Counted from the first letter of the stretch, positions 50,205 to 59,743 are shown. The stretch is 64,000 nucleotides of DNA from an uncultured Subdoligranulum sp. (GCA_900545545.1 UQZO01000002.1:1-64000); one strand, 5' to 3'. Translations and numbers: made by a program. Notes: a model not told the origin generated them from the sequence alone.

Positions 50205-51380
50205 TCAGGAAAGCGGCACGGTAAATTCGGCCAGCACTTCATAACCGTCGGGGCTTTCGTAATCCACAATGTTGTACACCGCTACGGTGACGTTACGGCA
50301 GTCCTCCGGTACCGTGTCAAAGTAGTAGGTCCAGCGGTAATCGCTGTTGCTGTCATTTTCGTCCACATGCACGCCTTCTCCCCGTTCCGGTTTGAGCAGG
50401 GTGCCGTCCTCGGTGGTCAGCTTGGGCTGGATACTGCCTTCCGCAGGCACCTGGATGTCCAGCTTGGCCGCAGCGGGCGTAGCGGTCAGGCTGTGCAGCG
50501 TAACGCCGTTCTCTTCTTCCGGGCCGGTAAAGGTGCGGATGCCCTCGGTGCCGGGTTCCGGGATGGTAAAGGTCAGGGTGTAGTCCCCTTTCAGCGGGGT
50601 TTCGTCGTGGTATTCCAACTGCTGATAGGAACCGCCCCACGGGTGGGTTTCTTCCTCCAACACTTCCACATTGCAGGCCACCAGCCCGTAGAGGTTCATC
50701 GTGACGGTTTCTCCGCTCAGGGGACCATCCTCCTCATAAAGGAACAGCGGGTAGTTGAGCCCCATCACGAAGGTGTGGTCATCCTGCCGGGTAAACCAGC
50801 CCGAGCCCTCTTCCAGAATGGCCGCGCCGTTTTCCAGAACCAGAGCGCCGGAAGCCTCGGCAGTATCCAGCGGCATGGAACCGCCGGCATCAGCCCGGAT
50901 GGTATCAAACCCGGCCAGGCTGTCGTCCTCGACGGTGAGTACCAGGCTCAGCCGCATCCAGTCCTCGTCCCGGTAGATCTGGCCCAGCGTGACGGTGTAA
51001 GGACCGGCGGCACTTTCGGCGGTCTGTTCCACCGTCTGGGCGTACTGGTTCAGCTGCTCACTGCGCAGGTGGGTATCTTCCGCCCGGTTGATGCGGCTGA
51101 AAAGGGTGCCCACCAGGGGCAGGCTTTCGGCAAAAGCCGGGTTGGCTGCATTGACGCCCCCCAGCACCAGCACGCAGGCCGCCGCAGCTGCCACCGTTCC
51201 CCGCACCCAGTGCCAGATGGGCCGGGGGCGTGCTTTTCGCGGCCGGGGCCGGGCAGTGTGAACCTGCCCCCGGGCCGCCGAAAGCACCCGATTCCATTCT
51301 TCATCGTCCATCGGTGCGGCGGGCAATTCCAAATTTTCCAGATCGTGAAGCAAAGACGGATCAAAATCGTTTTTACGCAT
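50205..51380 (-). CDS. DUF4179-type anti-sigma factor
   Basis: 391 residues. Cytoplasmic N-terminus (about 1-55, LLHDLENLELPAAPMDDEEW) that should hold the sigma factor, one membrane segment (about 57-77, VRGTVAAAAACVLVLGGV), and a 310-residue outer part with two immunoglobulin-like regions, as in DUF4179 proteins. AAAGGAGT precedes the ATG, and the gene overlaps the sigma gene by eight bases, the usual sigma/anti-sigma order. It likely senses an envelope signal. Confidence 0.85.
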   Translation of the reverse strand: MRKNDFDPSLLHDLENLELPAAPMDDEEWNRVLSAARGQVHTARPRPRKARPRPIWHWVRGTVAAAAACVLVLGGVNAANPAFAESLPLVGTLFSRINRAEDTHLRSEQLNQYAQTVEQTAESAAGPYTVTLGQIYRDEDWMRLSLVLTVEDDSLAGFDTIRADAGGSMPLDTAEASGALVLENGAAILEEGSGWFTRQDDHTFVMGLNYPLFLYEEDGPLSGETVTMNLYGLVACNVEVLEEETHPWGGSYQQLEYHDETPLKGDYTLTFTIPEPGTEGIRTFTGPEEENGVTLHSLTATPAAAKLDIQVPAEGSIQPKLTTEDGTLLKPERGEGVHVDENDSNSDYRWTYYFDTVPEDCRNVTVAVYNIVDYESPDGYEVLAEFTVPLS

Positions 51381-51927
51381 GGCAGTCGACTCCTTTCTGT
51401 TGCAACTGGCGGCGCAGCCGTTCCCGGCCGCGGCTCAGGCGGGTGTTGACGTTTCCCTCGGACAGATGCAGCGCCGCTGCAATCTCCTTGCTGGTTTGCA
51501 GCAGGTAGTATTTGCGCAGGAAAATTTCCCGGTCCGGCGGGTCCATGGCCGCCACCAGGGCGCCCACCCAGTCGGCGGCATCGGAGGTAGCCCGGTCAAA
51601 TTCCGCCACTTCCCCAATGGTCTGCCCCAGTTCTGCGTCCAACGACAGTGCGGTATGGCGGCACAGCGTATGGTAACGGTCGATCCCCTTGTTGCGCGCC
51701 GTCACCAGCAGCCAGGGCCGCAGGGGCGTCGCCTGCCGTTCCAGTTCGGCAGCATGGCGCCATAAGGCCACAAAGGTATCGGCCATACATTCCTCTACAT
51801 CCTGCGGATCCCGCGGCAGGATACGCAGCAGCACAGCTTTGACCTGCGATGCATAGGCCTGCATGGCTGCCTGCAGGCCCGCATCCGGGTCGTTTTGCAG
51901 CAGGCGGGTCAGGTCCCGGTCTTTCAC
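51373..51927 (-). CDS. ECF-type RNA polymerase sigma factor
   Basis: 184 residues. Sigma region 2 (VEECMADTFVALWRHAAELE) and region 4 helix-turn-helix (LLQTSKEIAAALHLSEGNVNTRLSRGRERL) are clear. GTG start at 51927 after GGGAGGAAT; further upstream in frame the reading runs into the DUF5662 gene region and is not used. The anti-sigma gene overlaps its end. Its own upstream region holds an ECF-type promoter (51975-52002), so it is probably autoregulated. Confidence 0.93.
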   Translation of the reverse strand: MKDRDLTRLLQNDPDAGLQAAMQAYASQVKAVLLRILPRDPQDVEECMADTFVALWRHAAELERQATPLRPWLLVTARNKGIDRYHTLCRHTALSLDAELGQTIGEVAEFDRATSDAADWVGALVAAMDPPDREIFLRKYYLLQTSKEIAAALHLSEGNVNTRLSRGRERLRRQLQQKGVDCHA

Positions 51928-51974
51928 TTGGATTCCTCCCTGTTGTGTGTTCTGGAAGCGCTTCTTGTCTATCC

Positions 51975-52002
51975 AGACGGTACAAACCGCCAAAACCTTA
52001 CA
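51975..52002 (-). promoter_or_regulatory. ECF sigma-type promoter, probable autoregulation
   Basis: Minus strand TGTAAGG (52002-51996), then 16 bases, then CGTCT (51979-51975). This -35 AAG/AAC plus CGTC -10 spacing fits ECF promoters of Firmicutes, not sigma-A. Confidence 0.65.
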
Positions 52003-52027
52003 GCAATTTTTGATTTTGGCAAAAAAA

Positions 52028-52051
52028 GAGGACGCACGTGGGTGCGTCCTC
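52028..52051 (-). terminator. Terminator of the DUF5662 gene
   Basis: 10-bp stem GAGGACGCAC/GTGCGTCCTC, 4-base loop, minus-strand tail TTTTTTT. Confidence 0.85.
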
Positions 52052-52063
52052 CGCAATGGTATG

Positions 52064-52603
52064 TTATTTTTTCTTGCCCAGCAGCCGGGTGCGGATATAG
52101 GCAAAGCAGGCATCCTCGCCCTGGTCCCGCAGTACCTGCAGGCAGGTTTCCAGTTCGCGGCGGGTTTCGGGGTGCAGGATGTAGTGGTCCTTGCTGTGCG
52201 CGTAGTACTCCCAGGCGCTGGCGTTGGTGTAGGCATCGCCCTTGTAGTTTTTGCTGGCGGCGATTCGGTCGCAGACCATCTCGGCCACATAGCGGGCGGG
52301 CATCCGCATACCGGCCATGGCATGGTCGCCGTCGGGGGCATAGTCGATCCAGTATTCCAGATGATGTTTGTTGCGCCCCTTATGGTGCAGCCAGGCGGCG
52401 CTGTAGCCTTCGGCTTTGCGCTGGGCATTGTTGGGGCTGCAGGTGCCCTGCCAGTATTTTGCCCCGGCCAGAAATTCCACCGGCGCCAGCTTGCTGAGAT
52501 CGTGGGTGAGCCCCTGCCAGTACAGCCCGCAGCGGAAGCAGTGTTTCATCACCAGCATCTTATGGTGGTGGATGGTCTTATAGTGTTTGATGGGATGCCA
52601 CAA
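52064..52603 (-). CDS. DUF5662 family protein
   Basis: About 179 residues. Conserved MKHCFRCGLYWQGLTHDLSK, AKYWQGTCSPNNAQR, AWLHHKGRNKHHLEYWIDY and MPARYVAEMVCDRIAASKNY. Many His/Asp pairs (THDLSK, HHKGRNKHH) hint at a metal-dependent hydrolase, unproven. AGGAGG sits one base before the ATG at 52612, so the TTG at 52603, ten bases from it, is the better start; the longer form is possible. Confidence 0.8.
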   Translation of the reverse strand: MWHPIKHYKTIHHHKMLVMKHCFRCGLYWQGLTHDLSKLAPVEFLAGAKYWQGTCSPNNAQRKAEGYSAAWLHHKGRNKHHLEYWIDYAPDGDHAMAGMRMPARYVAEMVCDRIAASKNYKGDAYTNASAWEYYAHSKDHYILHPETRRELETCLQVLRDQGEDACFAYIRTRLLGKKK

Positions 52604-52647
52604 AATCGGCATGCCTCCTTACCAAAGCATAGAATCGGATGCGGGGG

Positions 52648-54270
52648 TCAGCGGTCCCACTTGTCGCAAAGGCTGGCGATCTGGCTGGCGAACTTGGCCA
52701 GGTCCTTGTTGGCGCCGCCCTGGTTGTGCTGAATGACCGCCATCAGGCGCTTGCCCATATTGACCAGCCGGTCGTAGGCGGCACTGCTGCGCACCGAGGC
52801 CACGCCCGGCGTCTTGACAATTTTTCTGGTGTTGCCCACCTCTGCGCAGGCCACACGGCCATCCCCCACGATCCAGATGGAACCGTTGTAAGGTGCTTCG
52901 GCCTCGTAGCCTTCCTCCTGCAAACGGTGGGCCCAGTGGTCGGCCACCGCATCCTCGCCATGGTTGACAAAGACGAACTTGGGCTTCTCGTCAAAAGCGT
53001 GCAGCCAGTTGGCCAGGCCGTCCTGGTCGGCGTGGCCCGACAAGCCGCTGAGCCGGTGGATGCGCGCCTTGACCTGGATTTCGTCGCCGAAGAGTTTGAC
53101 CTCCTGGGCGCCGCCCAGCAGCGCATTGCCCAGGGTGCCCGGGCTTTGGAAACCGACGAAAAGAATGGTGCATTCCGGCCGCCAGAGATTGTATTTTAGG
53201 TGGTGGCGGATACGGCCCGCATCGCACATGCCCGAAGCCGAAAGAATGACCTTGGGTTCGGGGTCACTGTTGATGGCCATGGAGTCTTCCTTGGTTTCGC
53301 TGATGCAGAGGCCCGGGAACCACAGGGGGTTCTCCCCTTTCTGCACAAGGGCCATGGCTTCCTTATCATAGCATTCCATGAAGTTTTCGCGGAAAATGGT
53401 GGTGGATTTGCTGGCCAGCGGGCTGTCCACAAAGACAGGGAAATTATCGTGGCCGTGGATGCGCCCTTCCGCTTTGATCTGACGGATGAAGTAGAGCAGT
53501 TCCTGGGTGCGGCCCACCGCAAAACTGGGGATGACCACGTTGCCGCCGCGGTCAAAGGTGGTTTGCAGTACCTCGGTCAGCTCGCCGAGATAATCCGGCC
53601 GCGGACCGTGGCTGCGGTCGCCGTAGGTGGATTCCATGACCAGATAATCGGCGTGGGGCGGCGTGACGGGGTCCTTGATGAGGGGTTGATGGGTGTTGCC
53701 GATATCGCCGGAAAAGACGATGATCTCCGACGCCCGGTCCGGTTCGGTGACCCGGATGGAGATGGAGGCACTGCCCAGCAGATGGCCCACATCGGTAAAG
53801 AGCACCTCGATTTTGCCGCCTTCATCCTCAAACAGCGTCTGCCAGGCACCGTACGGGCAGGGCACGAACTGTTTCATAACCTTTTCGGCATCTTCCACGG
53901 TGTAATCGGGTTCCACCATGGCGGCGCCGCTGCGCTGGGCTTTGCGGTTTTTCCATTCAGCTTCCTGTTCCTGGATGTGCGCCGAGTCCCGCAGCATGAT
54001 GCCGCAAAGGTCCATGGTGGCGTCGGTGGAATAGATGGGGCCGCGATACCCGTTTTTGTAGAGGTAGGGAATCTGGCCCGAATGGTCGATGTGCGCATGG
54101 GTCAGCAGCAGGGCTTCGTAGGTGCCCGGCGCATAGGGCAGGTCGGCATTCTCGTAAACATCCCGGCCTTGTTCCATGCCACAGTCTACCAGCAGGCGGT
54201 GGCCCGCCGCTTCCAGCTGGGTGCAGCTGCCGGTTACTTCGCGGTCCGCGCCCAAAAAGGTGAGTTTCAT
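52648..54270 (-). CDS. MBL-fold/beta-CASP RNA-processing-type hydrolase
   Basis: 540 residues. Metallo-beta-lactamase motif LLTHAHIDHSGQIPYL, then GHLLGSASI, FSGDIGN, the beta-CASP insert (VVIPSFAVGRTQELLYFI, SGMCDAGRIRHHL) and the RMMBL end (LSGLSGHADQDGL). Such enzymes (KH-less CPSF73/YsH1-like) are RNA exo/endonucleases; bacterial members of this type are poorly characterised. ATG at 54270 after GGGAGG. Extra C-terminal 60 residues (SAAYDRLVNMGKRLMAVI) are not typical. Confidence 0.85.
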   Translation of the reverse strand: MKLTFLGADREVTGSCTQLEAAGHRLLVDCGMEQGRDVYENADLPYAPGTYEALLLTHAHIDHSGQIPYLYKNGYRGPIYSTDATMDLCGIMLRDSAHIQEQEAEWKNRKAQRSGAAMVEPDYTVEDAEKVMKQFVPCPYGAWQTLFEDEGGKIEVLFTDVGHLLGSASISIRVTEPDRASEIIVFSGDIGNTHQPLIKDPVTPPHADYLVMESTYGDRSHGPRPDYLGELTEVLQTTFDRGGNVVIPSFAVGRTQELLYFIRQIKAEGRIHGHDNFPVFVDSPLASKSTTIFRENFMECYDKEAMALVQKGENPLWFPGLCISETKEDSMAINSDPEPKVILSASGMCDAGRIRHHLKYNLWRPECTILFVGFQSPGTLGNALLGGAQEVKLFGDEIQVKARIHRLSGLSGHADQDGLANWLHAFDEKPKFVFVNHGEDAVADHWAHRLQEEGYEAEAPYNGSIWIVGDGRVACAEVGNTRKIVKTPGVASVRSSAAYDRLVNMGKRLMAVIQHNQGGANKDLAKFASQIASLCDKWDR

Positions 54271-54298
54271 ACAGTACGCCTCCCTGCAAATGTCTGCC

Positions 54299-57112
54299 TT
54301 ACGGGTTGCGGCCCACGCCGTAGGTGGGCGCCTCGGGCAGGACAAAGTTTTCGGTGAAATTGTTGGTGTTGTCGTTGATATTCATACGGACATCCCAGAA
54401 CAGGTCGCCGTAATCCCGCAGAATGGTGTAGTTGCCTTCGCCCAAAGCCGCCAGCGTGGTGGTATCGCCTACCAGCAGTACGTTATCCCCCTCCGGTTCA
54501 TAGGCCGTCAGGCTTGCCTGGTAGGTGCGGGTGACATTGCCGCTGTCAATCAGCGTCTGGGCCGCTTCGCTGGTGGTGGAAACCAGTACCAGCCGTGCCG
54601 TGGCGGGCAGCGAATCAATGAGCGCCTGGCGGGTGATATCGCCGTATTCCAGCTCGGTCACACCGCCGGCCACACCGGTCACCTCGGACTCCGCCCAGCC
54701 TTCCGGCCAATGGTCGCGGTCGTTTTCGGCAATTTCTTCATACAGGGTAGCCAGATAGTTGGCATAGCTGATGGTCTTGCTGGCGTCGGGGTTCTGGCCG
54801 TAGGTAAACAGCGGCGTATTCAGAATGCTGGAATCGTCGGTATCCAGTTCCGCCAGTGCGGCGGTGGCGTTGAAGTAGGCAGACGCCCCCTTGGCTTCGG
54901 CTTCCTCGGCACGCTCGGTGGGGGTGCTGGGGTCGGCCGCATCCGCCGCCGTATCTTTCCCGGGGTCCGCCGCATCGGAAGCCGCGTCGCCATCCAATGC
55001 CGCCGCATCCGAAGCATAGCGGTTCCAGGTATCCCGGTTGGCGGTCATCGCAGAGGCCGTCACCGAGTCTTGCAGCTGCACACGGCAGCTGCCGCCCTGG
55101 GTAAAGACGAGGTCCAGGCGGCCCACACCTTCCAGGCCATAGCCCGCCGCCAGCACCGGCACCGCGCCGGTCTGGTTTTCGGTAGCGCCGCCGTCGATCA
55201 CAGCGGTCACACCCAGTTTGGACAGGGTATCCTGCAGGGCGCTGACATCTACTCCCGGCGTAACCACGCAGAGGATCGCGTCCACGCCCTCGGCCTGCAG
55301 CGCTGCCACCTGTTCGCTGGCAGTCTGGGCCAGGTCATTGGCAATGGGGGTTTCCTCGTTCACAAGGCCGACCTTTTCGGTCACCGTAGCGGTATCGGCC
55401 AGGGAGAAGAACCCGATCTTGTACCCAGCGCGTTCCAGCACGTAGTTCATGCCGTTGGTGATGCGGTTGCGGTTCCAGCTGGTGGAGCGGTAGAAGATGG
55501 CCGAGCCCTCGGAATCCCGCAGGTTGGCTGCCAGCGAAGGACCGGCCGCCATGTTGGCATCACTGCGCAGACGCTCGATGCCATAGGCGAGGTCCTGGGC
55601 ACCAAAAGCCTGCAAATCGTATCCGGCAGCCGAGAAGCTGCTGAGCATATCCATACCGCCGGTCAGGCTGGCGCTGAGGGTGCCGTGCAGGCTGCCGCCC
55701 GCATCCAGCAGAATGGCGTCCGGCGACGATGCTTTCAGCGCCGCCACGTCGGCAAGGCTGACCGCATCGTTATTGCGCTGGCCTGCCAGCTGCCCGGTGG
55801 CAAACACGGGGATGGTGATATCCCCCACACGCACCACGCAGGAGACGCTCTCGGTACCGTCGGCCAGGGTGGCGGTGACGGTGCACTCGCCGCTGTCGGT
55901 CCGGGCGCGGACGGTGCCGTTTTTATCCACCGTGGCCACGTCCTCGTTGCTGCTCTGCCAGTAGATTTTCTGCCCGCCGTCCTCTTCCGAAGCCTGGTTG
56001 GTGGTCAGGGTGGCGCGGGCATCCTTGGCATCCAGATGCAGCTCCAGCTGATAGGTATCGTTCACAAAGGCCGGGTCTGCCGCCTTGCCGATACCGTCGG
56101 AGATTCCGGTGATGGTAAAGGGACGCATGACAAAGTCCAGGTCCACCGTCTCGCTCTGCACACCGTAATCTTCACCGGGGGCCATGTAGGTGCTCTGCCA
56201 CATATCGTAGGTGCCGGTGTAGCCCAGCGAATCCGAGAAACGGGCGATCCACAGATTGTCGCGCCAGGGGTCGAATGCCGGGTCACTGAAGCGGGCGCGC
56301 ACCCAGTTCAGCGAGGCATAGATGCCCTGCTCCCCGGTATAGCCCAGTTCCACCAGGCGGTCAAAGAACGCCTGGGTGATGGCGGCCATCTCCTCGGGGA
56401 AGATACCGCTGATGCTCTTGTCCTCCAGATCGTAGTAAACCGGGTAGGACAGCTGGTAGGGCGTGGCGGTGTAATCCTCCAGCCCTTCCTGGGGCGGGCC
56501 CACAAGGCCCAGCAGACGGGCCACATGATCTGCCTCGGAGCGTGCTTCCTCCACCGTCGTCGCATAAGAATACAGGTACACACCGAAGGGAATGCCCAGC
56601 CGGGTGCACTCATCGGCGTTGCGGCGCCACTGGTCATCGTCCTGGGCCCAGTTGGCCTCCTGGCCATCCCACTCGCCGCCGTAACCGCAGCGGATGATGG
56701 CGAAATCGATACCGGCAGCCTTAGCCTTTTCCCAGTCCACTTCGCCCTGGAATTTGGAAACGTCCATACCCTTGAGCACTGCCGCCGGGATGGCCTCCCC
56801 GCTGGAGTTGAAATAATACCCCAGATCATTTTTCTGCCAGGCTGCGGCCGGTGTACCGAAATCCGCCTTGGCCGGGCCGGTAATGCCCGAAGAACACCGG
56901 GACAGCACGATGCACACTGCCACCACGATCAGCAGACACAGCAAACAAAGCGCCAGCACCATCCGGCTGCGCCGACGGCGGCTGCGCTTGCGCCGGGGTT
57001 TGCCGCCGCGCGGCGGCTGGGGACGCCCGGCCGGGGACGGCGGAACGGCAGCTCCCGTTCCATTTTGAGCGGCCCGCACAGGGCCGCGATATACTTTGCG
57101 ATCTTCAGCCAC
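54299..57112 (-). CDS. Membrane-anchored GH25 lysozyme fused to Ig-like and degenerate 5'-nucleotidase-like domains
   Basis: 937 residues. Residues 1-50 are Pro/Arg-rich and cytoplasmic, 51-72 a membrane segment. GH25 muramidase about 113-335 (MDVSKFQGEVDWEKAKAAGI, PVYYDLEDKSISG). A bacterial Ig-like domain about 355-430 (WQSSNEDVATVDKNGTV). From about 432 the sequence follows the 5'-nucleotidase fold, but its metal motifs are broken: DAGGSLHG (normally DAGD) and FGAQDLAYG (normally GNHEFDYG). A low-complexity DAADP linker is near 740-770. GTG at 57112 follows AAGGAGAGG. It probably cuts peptidoglycan outside the cell; the second module looks non-catalytic. Confidence 0.85.
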   Translation of the reverse strand: MAEDRKVYRGPVRAAQNGTGAAVPPSPAGRPQPPRGGKPRRKRSRRRRSRMVLALCLLCLLIVVAVCIVLSRCSSGITGPAKADFGTPAAAWQKNDLGYYFNSSGEAIPAAVLKGMDVSKFQGEVDWEKAKAAGIDFAIIRCGYGGEWDGQEANWAQDDDQWRRNADECTRLGIPFGVYLYSYATTVEEARSEADHVARLLGLVGPPQEGLEDYTATPYQLSYPVYYDLEDKSISGIFPEEMAAITQAFFDRLVELGYTGEQGIYASLNWVRARFSDPAFDPWRDNLWIARFSDSLGYTGTYDMWQSTYMAPGEDYGVQSETVDLDFVMRPFTITGISDGIGKAADPAFVNDTYQLELHLDAKDARATLTTNQASEEDGGQKIYWQSSNEDVATVDKNGTVRARTDSGECTVTATLADGTESVSCVVRVGDITIPVFATGQLAGQRNNDAVSLADVAALKASSPDAILLDAGGSLHGTLSASLTGGMDMLSSFSAAGYDLQAFGAQDLAYGIERLRSDANMAAGPSLAANLRDSEGSAIFYRSTSWNRNRITNGMNYVLERAGYKIGFFSLADTATVTEKVGLVNEETPIANDLAQTASEQVAALQAEGVDAILCVVTPGVDVSALQDTLSKLGVTAVIDGGATENQTGAVPVLAAGYGLEGVGRLDLVFTQGGSCRVQLQDSVTASAMTANRDTWNRYASDAAALDGDAASDAADPGKDTAADAADPSTPTERAEEAEAKGASAYFNATAALAELDTDDSSILNTPLFTYGQNPDASKTISYANYLATLYEEIAENDRDHWPEGWAESEVTGVAGGVTELEYGDITRQALIDSLPATARLVLVSTTSEAAQTLIDSGNVTRTYQASLTAYEPEGDNVLLVGDTTTLAALGEGNYTILRDYGDLFWDVRMNINDNTNNFTENFVLPEAPTYGVGRNP

Positions 57113-57173
57113 GGTAATAAACCTCTCCTTGCCCAGGATATGCAACAAAATCCAAACAATATAAGTAAGAATA

Positions 57174-57202
57174 GTGTAACATTTTGCCGAATAAAATACA
57201 AT
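57174..57202 (-). promoter_or_regulatory. Promoter of the GH25 gene
   Basis: Minus strand TTGTAT (57202-57197), 17-base spacer, TACACT (57179-57174). Confidence 0.55.
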
Positions 57203-57241
57203 GCAAAACCTATGGGATAAAATGTAAAATTCAACAAAAAA

Positions 57242-57265
57242 ATGCGTTCCCAACCGGGAACGCAT
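57242..57265 (-). terminator. Terminator of tcdA
   Basis: Perfect 10-bp stem ATGCGTTCCC with a 4-base loop; minus-strand tail TTTTTTTG. Confidence 0.85.
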
Positions 57266-57268
57266 GGT

Positions 57269-58018
57269 TTATCTGTTACGATCGGCGCGGAAGGTGCCCG
57301 CCTTGCGCAGCAGATCCTTGATCACTTCGCTGCCGCAAACCAGGCCGCAGGCCGCGGGCACGAAGGCATTGCTGGCGGGTACGGTGCGGCGGCCGTTGGC
57401 CGGGCTTTCCTCCAGTTCCTCTGTCAGCGGCGGCAGCGGGACCTCGGTGGAAAAGACTACCTTGACCTTGCCCAGCCGCCGTTTGCGGCATTGGATGCGG
57501 ATGACCTTGGCCAGTGGGTCCACGCTGGTTTTTTCGATATCCGCCACACGGAACGCCGTGGGGTCCAGCTTGTTGGCAGCCCCCATGCTGCACAGGATCG
57601 GCGTACCGGCGGCCTTGCATTTTTCGATGAGCAGCAGCTTGGCCGAGACGGTATCAATGCAATCCAGCACATAGTCAAACTGCGCCATGTCGATGGCATC
57701 GGCGGTATCGGCGTTATAGAACAGCCGGTTGGCATGCACCACGGTGGTAGGGTCGATATCGGCAATGCGGGCCGCCATGGCGTCCACCTTATACTGTCCC
57801 AGCGTAGACTGCAGGGCGATGAGCTGACGGTTGAGGTTGGATTCTGCCACCGTGTCACTGTCAAAAAGGCTCAGTTCCCCTACCCCGCTGCGGGCCAGTA
57901 CTTCCACGGCCTGACCGCCCACACCGCCGATGCCGAACACGGCCACATGGGCGGCGCGCAGGGTCTCCAGGGCCGGGGTGCCCAGCAGGGCACGGGTACG
58001 GGTGTAAATGTCTGGCAT
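57269..58018 (-). CDS. tcdA: tRNA threonylcarbamoyladenosine dehydratase
   Basis: 249 residues, E1-like ThiF fold. ATP site VAVFGIGGVGGQAVEVLARSG, then DSDTVAESNLNRQ, VLDCIDTVSAK, and CSMGAANKLDPT. Cyclises t6A37 to ct6A in ANN-decoding tRNAs. GGAGGT before the ATG. Stands alone with its own terminator. Confidence 0.93.
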   Translation of the reverse strand: MPDIYTRTRALLGTPALETLRAAHVAVFGIGGVGGQAVEVLARSGVGELSLFDSDTVAESNLNRQLIALQSTLGQYKVDAMAARIADIDPTTVVHANRLFYNADTADAIDMAQFDYVLDCIDTVSAKLLLIEKCKAAGTPILCSMGAANKLDPTAFRVADIEKTSVDPLAKVIRIQCRKRRLGKVKVVFSTEVPLPPLTEELEESPANGRRTVPASNAFVPAACGLVCGSEVIKDLLRKAGTFRADRNR

Positions 58019-58066
58019 AGGGTACCTCCGGGATATTTCAGTCGGGCTGCAGGCCCGCCGGTTTTA

Positions 58067-59707
58067 TTATACCCCGTTTTCCGGCTGCGTCAAGGAAACT
58101 GCCTGGCAGTGGTAGGTTTCATCAAAGGTCAGGCGCAGCGTGCCGGCATCGCCGAACTTTACCTGCTGTTCATAGCCGAAGGTTTCCCCGTCGATATCAT
58201 AGAGTTTGCCGATGTCCTCCGCCGAACGGTCCCGGAACCAGCCCGCGTCGATCAGCCAGCGGGTATAGTTTGCCACCCGGGTATCGCCGTTGTACCATGC
58301 TTTCTGGTCGTACCGGTACCAGGGATTCAAACCGCAGTCTTGCAGCACGTCCAGGTCCAGGTCCCGGTCAACGCCCGCGGCATAGCGCGCAATATTGGTC
58401 TGTACCACCCGTCCGTTCAAGTCCACGCAGGAGAGCAGTACGAAACCGACTGCCAGCACAGCCAGCCCGATGCGTGCCGCCGGAATCACCCGGAACACCC
58501 GCACCAGCAGCAACACCGCCCAGACGGCAAGTACGCACAGGAACCACCCCGCTACCACGCGGCGCGGCGTAAGGGCATACAGCCGCATGTAAACGGCCAG
58601 CTTGGCACCGGCCAGCAGCGCAAAGGCAAGCCCGAACAGACAGAACACCGTTTCCAGCGCACGGGGCAGCGGGCGGCCCCCCAGAAAACGTACCGCAGCC
58701 AGCACGCAGAAATTGAGCAACAGAATCCGCAGCAATTCCCAGAAGCCATCCACCGCGAAAGAGGATGCCTGAGGCGCCGTAAGACCCAGCGGGGCGGCGG
58801 CGAACCATTCCAGCGCCTGCATCACGAAAAACAGGGCGTAGATGCCGCAGAGCGCCCCCACCGCCACATTGGCCGTCACGGCCGGAAGCACACGCAGCGG
58901 TTCCAGCGCGGCAAAGAAACGGTCCCCTGTGCAGGGGGGTGTTTCCCGCCGCAGCGAACCCGCCACCAGACCGTAAAGCCAGGCCCCTACCGGCAGCGAG
59001 AGCACAAAGACCGCGAAGTTTTCCGCAAGAGTGCGGGAATCCAGCAGCTTAGCCAGCCAATCCCCCACCTGCCGGCCAATCTGTGCAAAATGGGCGTCAG
59101 CCGCAGAGAGCAGCTGCCATGCGGTGCCGCACAGCAGCAGCGTGATGAGCGCCGTGCCCAGCACCACGGCGGTCTGCCGCAGCTTGAGGCGATGGCGGGC
59201 CAGCCCGACCAAGCCGGAAAAGACCGTCCCGATGCGCCGGAAGAAGTTGCCGAAAGGCAGCACCAGCAGCCCGGCCAGACCATCCAGGAAACAGAGGCTT
59301 CCGGTGTACCCCTGCGCCAGCATACCGCAGCGCGCCAGCACAAACCAGACCGCAAACAGATGCCAGACCAGCATCTGCCAGCCGCCCAGGGCATCCTGAT
59401 AGCCCCACAGCGGCATTGCGCAGGACAGTACCAGCCAGCACCCGGCCCACAAGGGCGTTTCCCGGGCGGCGCGGCGGTGCAGCACGCGGGCCATCGCCTC
59501 CACCCCGGCCAGGAACAGCAGCGCAAATACCGGCAGCCAGAAGCCGGTAAACATATTGATCAGAAGCAGCTTTTTGACATACAGCCACGCCAGCAGGTAA
59601 CTGGCCGCCGCAGCCCACAGATAGGGTCTGGCGGGGATTTCCGGCTGAATTTTGGGCGCACTTTCGTAAAGGGGACGCCCTGCGCCCTCTTTGGGTTGTT
59701 CACACAT
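58067..59707 (-). CDS. DUF4173/DUF4153-type polytopic membrane protein
   Basis: 546 residues, about 12 hydrophobic segments and a soluble C-terminal part (about 445-546, RDLDLDVLQDCGLNPWYRYDQK region). Matches the DUF4153/DUF4173 family in which WYLVAG-like TM pairs are followed by an outside tail. Function unknown. AGGAGG before the ATG. Third gene of an operon with an HTH regulator and DUF2975 protein. Confidence 0.8.
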   Translation of the reverse strand: MCEQPKEGAGRPLYESAPKIQPEIPARPYLWAAAASYLLAWLYVKKLLLINMFTGFWLPVFALLFLAGVEAMARVLHRRAARETPLWAGCWLVLSCAMPLWGYQDALGGWQMLVWHLFAVWFVLARCGMLAQGYTGSLCFLDGLAGLLVLPFGNFFRRIGTVFSGLVGLARHRLKLRQTAVVLGTALITLLLCGTAWQLLSAADAHFAQIGRQVGDWLAKLLDSRTLAENFAVFVLSLPVGAWLYGLVAGSLRRETPPCTGDRFFAALEPLRVLPAVTANVAVGALCGIYALFFVMQALEWFAAAPLGLTAPQASSFAVDGFWELLRILLLNFCVLAAVRFLGGRPLPRALETVFCLFGLAFALLAGAKLAVYMRLYALTPRRVVAGWFLCVLAVWAVLLLVRVFRVIPAARIGLAVLAVGFVLLSCVDLNGRVVQTNIARYAAGVDRDLDLDVLQDCGLNPWYRYDQKAWYNGDTRVANYTRWLIDAGWFRDRSAEDIGKLYDIDGETFGYEQQVKFGDAGTLRLTFDETYHCQAVSLTQPENGV

Positions 59708-59743
59708 GGGGAACCTCCTGTTCAGTTGTTGTACCGGCGAGAG

